Assembly (NCBI GenBank): GCA_023248955.1
Contig: JAHFDP010000010.1
Location: forward strand, 1 to 64,000
Source: Deltaproteobacteria bacterium
GTDB taxonomy: Bacteria > Myxococcota > Myxococcia > Myxococcales > JAHFDP01
Length of the DNA: 64,000 nucleotides
Direction: 5' to 3'
Shown here: in pieces, positions 53,637 to 61,002 of the stretch
Layout: the number at the start of each line of letters is the position of its first letter
Numbering within the stretch: position 1 is the first letter of the stretch
The notes under the pieces: model-generated
Database searches by the model: none
What the model was told of the DNA's origin: nothing
What the model saw: only the letters and a program-made list of their open reading frames with translations
Translations under genes and position numbers: made by a program

Positions 53637-54439
53637 CCCTGGAGCTTGCTGCAACGGAGTCGCTTTTTTGGACGGCGGTCACGCGTGGCGAAGTGGCGCC
53701 GGAGGCCGCGCGCCTCTTCACGGATTCGCCCACCTTTTCGACGGACGCTCGGCTGCACGTCTACGCCGACATGTACCGCTTCCGCCTGGTCGATGCGCTG
53801 CGCGCGGACTTTCCGAAGCTCGCGCAGCTCCTGGGCGAGGACGCCTTTTCTTCGCTCGCCGAGGCCTATCTAAAAGCGCATCCTTCGCAGGCGCCGTCGA
53901 TCGCGCATTTCGGTGACTCGCTTTCGTCGTTCCTTCGCGCCCATCCCGGACCGCGCGCAGATTTGGCGGATTTGGCCGAGCTCGAAACGCAACGCAACAC
54001 GGTTTTTTTCGACGAGGATCCGTCGCCGATCAACGCGGACGCACTTCGCGCGCTCGGCGATTCGCTCCCAGAGGCGCAAGTCCGTCTCATTTCAGCGCTG
54101 CGCTTGGTTACGCAAAACCACGACGCGGCTGAAATCTGGAGCGCGCTCGAATCCGGCAAACCCGCGCCCAGCACGGCCGCGCGCCAAACACACGTCGTGA
54201 TCTGGCGCCAAGGATTCGACGTGTTTCACACCAGCATCAACGCGGCCGAAGCCGAATCGGTTGGCCGCGCTATCGGTGGCTGCGCGTTCGCCGCCCTCTG
54301 CGAGCCGTTTGCAGATGCACCCAGCGCCTTCGCGGCCATCAGCGCTTGGGCTGAAGACGGCTGGATTTCCACTTGTAGTCCCCAGCGTCCCACCGTGGGC
54401 CGCCGGTCAACCCGCAACAAACGAGGAAGCGCGCAATGA
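53633..54439 (+). CDS. bufC: DUF2063 bufferin partner protein
   Basis: 268 aa. DUF2063 is the usual partner of DUF692 maturases and is thought to bind the precursor peptide. The N-terminal domain is visible as LHVYADMYRFRLVDALRADFPKLAQLLGEDAF followed by AEAYLKAHPS. The second half (LVTQNHDAAEIW, HVVIWRQGFDVFHTSINAAEA) holds the C-terminal beta domain. Earlier predictions as DNA-binding are not needed here. It is coupled both ways by ATGA overlaps. Confidence 0.88.
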   Translation: MTLELAATESLFWTAVTRGEVAPEAARLFTDSPTFSTDARLHVYADMYRFRLVDALRADFPKLAQLLGEDAFSSLAEAYLKAHPSQAPSIAHFGDSLSSFLRAHPGPRADLADLAELETQRNTVFFDEDPSPINADALRALGDSLPEAQVRLISALRLVTQNHDAAEIWSALESGKPAPSTAARQTHVVIWRQGFDVFHTSINAAEAESVGRAIGGCAFAALCEPFADAPSAFAAISAWAEDGWISTCSPQRPTVGRRSTRNKRGSAQ

Positions 54440-54708
54440 CGAAGTCAACGATGAAGGGCGCCGTGATCGCATCCGCGGTAGCGTCGCTGTTTGCCACCAC
54501 GCCCGCTCAGGCAAAGGCGCAAAAGGGCCGCATCAAAGCGGGCGATGCCGTGGTGAAGTGCAGCGGCGTCAACGAGTGCAAGGGCAAGGGCTCCTGTTCG
54601 GGCGCCGACAACACGTGCAAGGCCAAGAATGAGTGCAAGGGCAAGGGCTGGATCGAGGTCGGTACGAAAGCGTGCGCCGATCAGGGCGGCAAGGTCGTCA
54701 AGACGTAG
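54436..54708 (+). CDS. bufA: bufferin-type metallophore precursor peptide
   Basis: 90 aa. Signal peptide (residues 1-26, FATTPAQA) and a Lys-rich core with six Cys at 42, 48, 54, 61, 67 and 80: CSGVNECKGKGSC, CKAKNECKGKGW, then a final Cys. The repeated NECKGKG is characteristic of BufA2/DUF2282-type bufferins, whose Cys are oxidised by the DUF692 enzyme and then chelate copper in the periplasm. Here the precursor is last in the operon, whereas it usually comes first. A strong terminator follows. Confidence 0.9.
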   Translation: MTKSTMKGAVIASAVASLFATTPAQAKAQKGRIKAGDAVVKCSGVNECKGKGSCSGADNTCKAKNECKGKGWIEVGTKACADQGGKVVKT

Positions 54709-54726
54709 TTCGTGTTGCCGCACAAG

Positions 54727-54767
54727 AGCCGGCGCTGTCCGATGAGACGGCGCCGGCTTTGTTTTTT
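54727..54767 (+). terminator. strong rho-independent terminator of the bufferin operon
   Basis: A long stem AGCCGGCGC-T-GTC pairs with GAC-G-GCGCCGGCT across a 6-base loop, then TTGTTTTTT. It ends the operon and separates it from the ECF sigma gene 93 bp later. Confidence 0.92.
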
Positions 54768-54859
54768 GGCGGGCCTGAGGGGATTTCGAATGAAATTGGA
54801 GTAGCCCTTCCCAAATTTTGGAGCTCGACCAGTCTGAGAACTGAAGCGAGGAGAACGAG

Positions 54860-55348
54860 GTGGAAGAAGCAGCGCTGGCGTCCCTCTACGAACGCTATGG
54901 CTACCTCGTCCATCGACGCTGTCTGGCGCTCGTGAAAAACCGCGCGGACGCTGACGACGCGCTTCAGGAGGTCTTCATGCGCGTTCAACGGTACGGCCAG
55001 TCCAAGACAGAGGCATCGGCGCTGCAGTGGCTCTACACCATCGCTCGCAACTGCTGTTTCGATCTCATGACCAAACGAGGTCGCGAACAACCGGGACACG
55101 AGGAAGATGTCGCCGCAGCGGATGTCCGCAGTCACGGCGATCCCACCGACGGCGATCGCCGCGCCTTGCTCGGCGTGGTGCTCCAAACGCTTGATGCAAA
55201 GACGCGCGAGATTGGCGTCCTCCATCACCTGGACGGATTCACGCAGGAGGAGGTCGCCGTGCGCACGGGGTATTCGCGCAAGACCGTGGGGAAGAAGCTA
55301 CAGGTCTTCGAAGAGGCGATCCGCCAGCGCTTTGCCGAGGGGAGTTGA
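54860..55348 (+). CDS. ECF sigma factor
   Basis: 162 aa. Region 2 (LYERYGYLVHRRCLALVKNRADADDALQEVF) and region 4 (LHHLDGFTQEEVAVRTGYSRKTVGKKLQVF) are intact, with LQWLYTIARNCCFDLM between. A GTG start follows GCGAGGAG. Three Fur-like palindromes begin at its stop codon, and its target operon is probably the downstream anti-sigma/caspase pair and perhaps others. ECF factors of this type occur beside caspase/DUF4384 genes in myxobacteria-like genomes. Confidence 0.9.
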   Translation: MEEAALASLYERYGYLVHRRCLALVKNRADADDALQEVFMRVQRYGQSKTEASALQWLYTIARNCCFDLMTKRGREQPGHEEDVAAADVRSHGDPTDGDRRALLGVVLQTLDAKTREIGVLHHLDGFTQEEVAVRTGYSRKTVGKKLQVFEEAIRQRFAEGS

Positions 55349-55370
55349 GAATGAGAATGATTTTCAATTT
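55345..55370. promoter_or_regulatory. Fur-box-like palindrome 1
   Basis: TTGAGAATGAGAATGATTTTCAA contains the 7-1-7 pattern TGAGAAT-G-ATTTTCA (55352-55366), close to the Fur heptamer TGATAAT/ATTATCA. It overlaps the sigma gene stop codon. Confidence 0.6.
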
Positions 55371-55413
55371 CACGGTGACGCCAGGGCGAGCAGCCCCGCG
55401 GCCACCGTGCACC

Positions 55414-55443
55414 GATAATGATAATAATTCTCATTATCATTGG
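55414..55443. promoter_or_regulatory. Fur-box-like palindrome 2 (best match)
   Basis: GATAATGATAATAATTCTCA and the following ATTATCATT match the classic GATAATGATAATCATTATC Fur box. AATGATAAT (55417-55425) and ATTATCATT (55433-55441) form a perfect 9-bp inverted repeat across 7 bp. It is striking AT-rich sequence in a GC-rich region. Confidence 0.75.
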
Positions 55444-55513
55444 CCGACTCAGATAGGGACATCGACGTTGACCTCGACTGCGGCAGCGACCTCGAGCTGC
55501 ACCACCGGAAAGC

Positions 55514-55539
55514 GAGAATGAGAATGACTCTCATTTTCA
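55514..55539. promoter_or_regulatory. Fur-box-like palindrome 3, over the anti-sigma start
   Basis: AATGAGA (55517-55523) and TCTCATT (55529-55535) are a perfect inverted repeat, forming TGAGAATGACTCTCA. It overlaps the likely ATG start codons (55518 and 55524), so protein binding would block both transcription and leader access. Confidence 0.6.
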
Positions 55540-56261
55540 AGCGCGGCACGGATTGCCCGCCAGCGACGATCTTGGAGGAGACATTGGCTGGCGAATCAGC
55601 TCCGGCCTGGGTCAGCCACATCGCTGGATGTGACACTTGCGGCGGCTACCTGAACGCCCTGGCCGAGGAGCAGCGATCCTTCCTGGCCCAGCGGCCACCA
55701 GAGCTCTTCGTGCGGCAAGTCGCACGGCGGGGCGCGGCGAACCGGCAGCCGCGACGCTGGTGGAAGCTGGCGACGGGTCTCGTCGCCGCGGCCGCTGCGG
55801 TGATTTTGATTCCCACTCTCATTCTCAAATCCGGCGACGACGTCCGCACCAAAGGATCCGCGCCCTTTCACGTTTTTTACAAACGCGGCGCCAGCGAACC
55901 GGCCGCGCTTGTCCCGGACACGCATCTTCGCGCCGGCGACCTGCTTCGTTTTTCCTACCGCGCCAATTCCGACGGATACTTGGCCATCATGGATCTCGAC
56001 GGTGCCGGAAAGGTCACTCCATTTTTCCCTTTTGGTGGCGAGCGATCGGCAGCGCTGCACGCCGGTGAATCCACGCTACCTGGCAGCGTCACGCTCGACA
56101 CCGCACCCGGTCCCGAGTGGCTCGTGGCCATCTTCAGCACCACGCCGTTTGAGATCGCGCCGATCGCCGCTCAGCTCCACGCACATGCGCCGGGGCTCGC
56201 TGTCGAGGTCACCTGCGACGGCTGCAAAGTCGAAACCCTGCGCTTCGAAAAGTCGCCCTGA
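55518..56261 (+). CDS. anti-sigma factor with DUF4384 domain
   Basis: 247 aa from the ATG at 55518 (GGAAAG upstream; TTG at 55440 and ATG at 55524 are alternatives). The cytosolic N-terminus has HIAGCDTCGGYL, a zinc-type HxxxCxxC as in ZAS anti-sigma factors. One membrane helix (LATGLVAAAAAVILIPTLIL, about 95-115) leads to an outside DUF4384 domain (LLRFSYRANSDGYLAIMDLD, VTPFFPFGGERS). It would hold the ECF sigma until a periplasmic signal. Its stop overlaps the next ATG by one base. Confidence 0.82.
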   Translation: MRMTLIFKRGTDCPPATILEETLAGESAPAWVSHIAGCDTCGGYLNALAEEQRSFLAQRPPELFVRQVARRGAANRQPRRWWKLATGLVAAAAAVILIPTLILKSGDDVRTKGSAPFHVFYKRGASEPAALVPDTHLRAGDLLRFSYRANSDGYLAIMDLDGAGKVTPFFPFGGERSAALHAGESTLPGSVTLDTAPGPEWLVAIFSTTPFEIAPIAAQLHAHAPGLAVEVTCDGCKVETLRFEKSP

Positions 56262-57820
56262 TGCGCGCCGCCCTGCTCGCGCTGCTGGTTTCGGTTGCCG
56301 CGCACGCGGAGCCGCCGGCTATCCGCCTCTTCGTCGCCATCGCCAGCAACATCGGCGATCCCGAAGATCCGCCGCTCCACTTCGCCGACGCCGATGCCCG
56401 CCGCGCGCTGACACTCTTCGTCGACATCGGCAAGGTCGCTCCCGAGCGCGCTTACCTCGTGGTCGGCCAGCCAGCCAACGTGGTGCGCGAGAAGCTCGCC
56501 GAAGTGGCCGGCCGCATCGCCGAGCTGCGCGCCGCCGGGAGCGACGTGGTGCTGCTCCTCTATGTCTCCGGCCACGCCAAGGCCGGCGTGCTGCACCTCT
56601 CCGGCACGCACCTGCCGCTGGCCGAGCTTCGCGACTTCGCCGAAAAAACTGGCGCCCGCCTGCGCGTCCTCGTCATCGACGCCTGCGACAGCGGCGCCAT
56701 CCTCCGCCAAAAAGGTGGCGCGCCCGGGCCCGAATACGACGTCTCCCTCGAGCAATTGCCGCTTTCCGGCCAAGTTGTCATTTCCTCAAGTGGCCCCGCG
56801 GAGCCGTCGCAGGAGTGGGATGCACTCGGCGGATCGCTCTTCACACACCACCTGCTCACTGGCCTGCGCGGCGACGCAGATACTGAAAATATTGGCCGTG
56901 TCACGCTCTCGGAAGCGTACGCTTATGCGTACCGCCGCACCGTGGTGGAAGCCGCGAAGGGCACGCAGCATCCGGCGTTCGACTTCGATCTGCGCGGCGC
57001 GGGCGATCTCGTCCTCTCCGAACCCGGCGCCGCGCACGCCGCGCTAATCTTCCCCGCGGCGCTCGACGGCCGCTACGTGGTCGCCAGCCAGCCGCGCCCC
57101 GACGTGGTCGCGGAAATCGAAAAACACGCCGGCCGTGCGCTACGCCTCGCCGTTCCGCCGGGCCGCTACCTGATTCGCAAATGGATGGGCGCCAGCGTGG
57201 GCCTCCTCTCGATGGAGCTGCCCTACGGCGGCGAAGCCACGGTCCGCGAGTCTGACATGGTGCGCCGCCACTTCGCGGATGTGGTCGCCAAAGGCGGAAC
57301 GATCGAGCTCACCCCGAGCGCCGTTTTCCTCTCGGCCACGCTTGCCACGTCACCACTCACCGGCACCGGCCCACGCTGGAATGTCGGCGTCGGTCTCCGC
57401 CAAACCTGGGGCGAATATTGGGCCACGGCCACTGCGTCCTACGGCCACACCCACTTTCGTGGCGAGTCGATCTTCGTGAATGAAAATGCCGCCGCGTTTT
57501 CCCTTGCCGGCGGCATGCGTTTCTTTTGGTCCGCATTCATTCCTTATTTGGGAATCGCCGTTGATATCACCGGCATTCGCCAAAATTTCGTACGCGATAA
57601 CGAAGCAACCATCGAGCGCGTCTTCGGCGGCGGGCCGTTGCCGATTCGCGCGGGGGTCGGCGTGGCACTCGCACCCGTTCTGGGCTTGGAGATTCCGCTG
57701 CCGCTCCGGGCGTTCGTGGACGTCGAAGCCAAGCCCGCCGTCCGTTATCTCCACGCCGAGGGTCAGTCCGATTTCTCACTCGGGATATCCGGGCAACTTG
57801 CGCTGGGTTTTCGTTATTAG
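56261..57820 (+). CDS. exported caspase-like protease with C-terminal beta-barrel-type domain
   Basis: 519 aa. Signal peptide MRAALLALLVSVAAHA. Residues 20-250 form a peptidase C14 (caspase/metacaspase) domain with the dyad His105 (LLLYVSGHAKAG) and Cys142 (LVIDACDSGA), plus SSSGPAEPSQEWDALGGSLFTHHLL. A middle beta domain (RALRLAVPPGRYLIRKWMG) follows. The last 150 residues alternate strands with aromatic girdles (PRWNVGVGLRQTWGEYWATA to SLGISGQLALGFRY) and end in an aromatic residue, as outer-membrane barrel proteins do. The caspase would face the periplasm or exterior. It is third in the ECF operon. Confidence 0.85.
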   Translation: MRAALLALLVSVAAHAEPPAIRLFVAIASNIGDPEDPPLHFADADARRALTLFVDIGKVAPERAYLVVGQPANVVREKLAEVAGRIAELRAAGSDVVLLLYVSGHAKAGVLHLSGTHLPLAELRDFAEKTGARLRVLVIDACDSGAILRQKGGAPGPEYDVSLEQLPLSGQVVISSSGPAEPSQEWDALGGSLFTHHLLTGLRGDADTENIGRVTLSEAYAYAYRRTVVEAAKGTQHPAFDFDLRGAGDLVLSEPGAAHAALIFPAALDGRYVVASQPRPDVVAEIEKHAGRALRLAVPPGRYLIRKWMGASVGLLSMELPYGGEATVRESDMVRRHFADVVAKGGTIELTPSAVFLSATLATSPLTGTGPRWNVGVGLRQTWGEYWATATASYGHTHFRGESIFVNENAAAFSLAGGMRFFWSAFIPYLGIAVDITGIRQNFVRDNEATIERVFGGGPLPIRAGVGVALAPVLGLEIPLPLRAFVDVEAKPAVRYLHAEGQSDFSLGISGQLALGFRY

Positions 57821-57901
57821 CTGAATCGAGTACCCATTCTTCACGAGCTGGTCGGTCTACCTGGCGAATGCGCCATTTGTGGCGCCCACCCGGAGACGAT
57901 A

Positions 57902-59200
57902 ATGTTGATAAAAAATCAAGTTTATATTTTCAGTTTCGCAGCGGCGATCGTGGCCACCGCTTGCGGCGGCAAGCCGCCGGTGAACACGACCTACAAAGGC
58001 CCGCCACTCGCCACGTTGCGCGGCCAACTCACCGATAGCAAAGGCCTTCCCATCGACGGACCTGTGCGACTGGCCGTTGCCTGGTACACGGGAATTACCC
58101 AAAAAGATTTGCCCAAAGCCATCGTCACCCAAGACGTCGTTTATCAAGGATCGTTTCCGATCAATTTCACCGTTGAGCTCCCCGACCTTCCACCCGCGGA
58201 AGCGTTGAGCGCGTTTTCCGAGAATGGCCAAACGGGGAATACGGCCTTCGGCGTGGTGATCGCTTATCAGGACGTCAATGGAGATGGCACGTTGGACGTC
58301 ATTCCACCCGGAGGAAAACCGATCGATAAGATCCTTGGCGCCTCCGGCCTAATGACCGATGCCATCGTTGCCGATCAGTATGCCGTCATCTACTCGGACA
58401 CAGCGCTGGCGGCCGTCGGGACTCAGCCGACACTCCCCAAGGGCTACAACCTCCTCAAATACTCCAACGCATCGAACGGCTCCGATATCGTCCCGTTCAA
58501 CACACCGATTAACATCGATCTCTCCGGCGATCCCAGCCTCAATTTTATCGTTTGCGACGAGGCCTTCGCCAACAACTCGCCGCCCAACAGTCCGTTCTGC
58601 GGACTCGTATTTCGGCCGACACCGGCGCGAACGATCTTGCTCGATCGAAGCTCTCAGGGCGCCGATTTGGGCGTGAGAAACTTCGCCGACATCTCGCTCA
58701 GAGACGCCGATGGCAAGGTCATCACTGGCGCGGGCGTGGTCGTCAATGGACGAACACTTCCGTTCGTCAATGGCGAATATGTGTTTGAAGGCACGGAGCT
58801 CCTGTTGCACAGCGGCGCCAACGACGTCTCGGTCTCCGCTCCGGGAGAGGCGAGACAAGACTACACCGTCATGATTCCCAACGCGTTCACCATCGCTTCA
58901 CCAGCGGCCGATGCCCAGGAAAAGAGCGGCGTCGCCTTTGGCGTCGAATGGAGCGCCTCCCCGCCCGATGACCTCTATGTTGTGCAGCTTCATTCGCTTG
59001 ACGGGTCTGGCGCGACAAACAATCTTCTTGCAAACGACCCGCTGATCACCGACGGCGGCAACTCCGTCCAGATTGCACCCGCTGCCTACACGGGCCGCGC
59101 CACGCTCACGGTCGAAGCAGAAAGGGTGACGTACGCGGCGGATGGAACACAACTCATCGGGTCCCTCAGGACGTCGGAGACGATTCTGTTCGTCCCTTAG
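57902..59200 (+). CDS. lipoprotein, first of a tandem paralog pair
   Basis: 432 aa. Leader IFSFAAAIVATACGGKPPVN (lipid Cys). The body is beta-rich: ATLRGQLTDSKGLPIDGPVRLAVAWY, VTQDVVYQGSFPINFTVELP, FGVVIAYQDVNGDGTLDVIP and an Ig-like C-terminus (FTIASPAADAQEKSGVAFGVEWSA). No family known. The next gene is a diverged copy. An EF-hand-like DVNGDGTLD may bind calcium. Confidence 0.8.
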   Translation: MLIKNQVYIFSFAAAIVATACGGKPPVNTTYKGPPLATLRGQLTDSKGLPIDGPVRLAVAWYTGITQKDLPKAIVTQDVVYQGSFPINFTVELPDLPPAEALSAFSENGQTGNTAFGVVIAYQDVNGDGTLDVIPPGGKPIDKILGASGLMTDAIVADQYAVIYSDTALAAVGTQPTLPKGYNLLKYSNASNGSDIVPFNTPINIDLSGDPSLNFIVCDEAFANNSPPNSPFCGLVFRPTPARTILLDRSSQGADLGVRNFADISLRDADGKVITGAGVVVNGRTLPFVNGEYVFEGTELLLHSGANDVSVSAPGEARQDYTVMIPNAFTIASPAADAQEKSGVAFGVEWSASPPDDLYVVQLHSLDGSGATNNLLANDPLITDGGNSVQIAPAAYTGRATLTVEAERVTYAADGTQLIGSLRTSETILFVP

Positions 59201-59224
59201 CCGGAAATCCACGGCGCTGATTCC

Positions 59225-59262
59225 GCCCGCGGCCGCCCTCTCCGGCACCGCGGGCTTTTTCT
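59225..59262 (+). terminator. rho-independent terminator after first paralog
   Basis: GCCCGCGG (59225-59232) pairs with CCGCGGGC (59248-59255), followed by TTTTTCTT. Confidence 0.85.
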
Positions 59263-59395
59263 TGCCCCGAATTTGGCGAACCGCCGTCGCGGCCCTACGA
59301 TCCTTGACCGATTCCCGCTTTCTCCTGCTCGTCCGGTTCACCAGCTGACCGACACCTACGCGCCCCTCGGTCGGCGCATTAACCGGAGAATGACC

Positions 59396-60685
59396 ATGCT
59401 GATGAATCATCGATTAATGACTTTTAAATTCGTTGCCGCGCTGCTCGCCGCGATCGGCTGCAGCGGAAAGCCGCCCGTCAATAAAAGTTACAAAGGCGTG
59501 CCTCTGGCGACGCTGCACGGACAACTCACACCAGCGCCGGGCGTGACCATCGACGGTCCTGTGCGCCTTGCGGTGGCCTGGTTTGCAGGCGTTGCTTCGG
59601 GTGGATTTCCCACCGCAACAGTCACGCAGGACGTTATCTATCAGGGGACGTTCCCCATCAACTACACCCTCGACCTCACGCAACCACCACCGGCAGACGC
59701 GTTGAGCATCGATCCAAAAACGGGAACGCGCGGAGCGCTGGGCGTTCTCGTCGTCTATCAGGATCTCAATAACGATGGCGCATTGACGACGATTCCGGTG
59801 GGCAAATCACCCATCGATCGCATTCTGGGCAGCACTTCCTTCATCGGTGACACGACGGACTCACCCAGCGGGTGGTCAATCGTTTACGCCGAGAAAGCGA
59901 CGACCGATTCGAACAACATTGTGGTGGAACAAGGTTTCAATCTCATCAGATTTACGGGTGACACGGATACGGTTGTACCGCTCACCACGCCGATTTCGAT
60001 CGAGCTGACCGCAAGGATCGATCTCAACATCCTGGTCTGCGAGGAGGTCTGGGCGGGAGTCTCGCCGGCCGGAAGCCCGATTTGTGGCCTCATCGACGCG
60101 AACAGCCCGCCTGGGATATCGCTGACTGGCGCAATCGCACTTTATTTTGGCACGGACGGTCCGCGCGCCAAGGCGGTCTTGTCAGTCTCCAATGGACTCG
60201 AGGATTTCTCCAACGCCGACATCTCGGTCAACGGAACAAAAATTCCACCAAGCACGGGAGACCACGTTCAGGGTGCCTACAACTACTTGCTCACGTCTGC
60301 CAACCTCTTTGTGCAAAGCGGACGAAACGATGTGGTGGTGAAACTCCCCGGTCAACCGGACCTTCATTTCTTGGTCATCGTCCCTGATGCGTTTTCGATC
60401 ACCACACCCACCGCGGCATCGAATGTAAGGACCGATACGGATCTCACCGTGTCGTGGACATCCTCCACGCAGGCTACTGACTATATCGTTGCGCTCGAAC
60501 CGGAAGATTCCACGAAAGAGGCGCTGGTTTCCGAAACAACGACTGGAACCACTATGACATTTGCCCAGCCCAAACTTTCCGGCAATGTGACGGTTTCCGT
60601 GTTGGCCGTTCACGACAATGGCCAGGACGGCAACTCGCTCTCCGGAATGCTCCAAGAGGCTGAACCCATCGAGTTCGTCCCGTAA
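59396..60685 (+). CDS. lipoprotein, second paralog
   Basis: 429 aa. GGAG seven bases upstream of the ATG at 59396; ATGs at 59390 and 59402 are also in frame. Leader MTFKFVAALLAAIGCSGKPPVN. It aligns throughout with the 57902-59200 product (same order of blocks: ATLHGQLTPAPGVTIDGPVRLAVAWF, VTQDVIYQGTFPINYTLDL, GVLVVYQDLNNDGALTTIP). The calcium-like motif changes to DLNNDGALT. Function unknown. Confidence 0.8.
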   Translation: MLMNHRLMTFKFVAALLAAIGCSGKPPVNKSYKGVPLATLHGQLTPAPGVTIDGPVRLAVAWFAGVASGGFPTATVTQDVIYQGTFPINYTLDLTQPPPADALSIDPKTGTRGALGVLVVYQDLNNDGALTTIPVGKSPIDRILGSTSFIGDTTDSPSGWSIVYAEKATTDSNNIVVEQGFNLIRFTGDTDTVVPLTTPISIELTARIDLNILVCEEVWAGVSPAGSPICGLIDANSPPGISLTGAIALYFGTDGPRAKAVLSVSNGLEDFSNADISVNGTKIPPSTGDHVQGAYNYLLTSANLFVQSGRNDVVVKLPGQPDLHFLVIVPDAFSITTPTAASNVRTDTDLTVSWTSSTQATDYIVALEPEDSTKEALVSETTTGTTMTFAQPKLSGNVTVSVLAVHDNGQDGNSLSGMLQEAEPIEFVP

Positions 60686-60750
60686 CACCCCTCTAAAATA
60701 AACCACTTAATATCTCAGGCTAGGCGAGCCTGCTTCGCCTGGCACTCGCC

Positions 60751-60785
60751 CGCGGCCGCCTACTTGGGGCCGCGCGTTCTTTTCT
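60751..60785 (+). terminator. rho-independent terminator after second paralog
   Basis: CGCGGCC (60751-60757) pairs with GGCCGCG (60768-60774), then CGTTCTTTTCTCC. A second weak stem GGCGAG...CTCGCC lies just before it. Confidence 0.6.
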
Positions 60786-60883
60786 CCTCATCGCCCCGAA
60801 CGCCGCGACTACTGCCATCCGCTTCGGCCGCGAGAATGGAATGCGCGCGCGCAGTCCAGATGGTGCACCACCGCTCCAGGAGC

Positions 60884-60898
60884 ACAATGTCACATTGT
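60884..60898. promoter_or_regulatory. perfect 7-1-7 palindrome upstream of lipoprotein gene
   Basis: ACAATGT-C-ACATTGT is a perfect inverted repeat 105 bp before the next start codon. It resembles a dimeric repressor or activator site. No other copy was seen in the window. Confidence 0.45.
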
Positions 60899-61002
60899 AA
60901 ACATCATAGTGAAATGAACAAGTTGGCCGGTCAACGGTTTGGCTCCGTTCTTGAAGTATCTCCTGACAAGATTTTGAATCGTTCCCTCAGGAGGTTGAAA
61001 AT

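Noticed and set aside
55374-55520. 48-codon frame between sigma and anti-sigma genes, overlapping the next ATG
   Set aside because: Its sequence is mostly translated Fur-like palindrome (DNDNNSHYH) and has no protein-like features.
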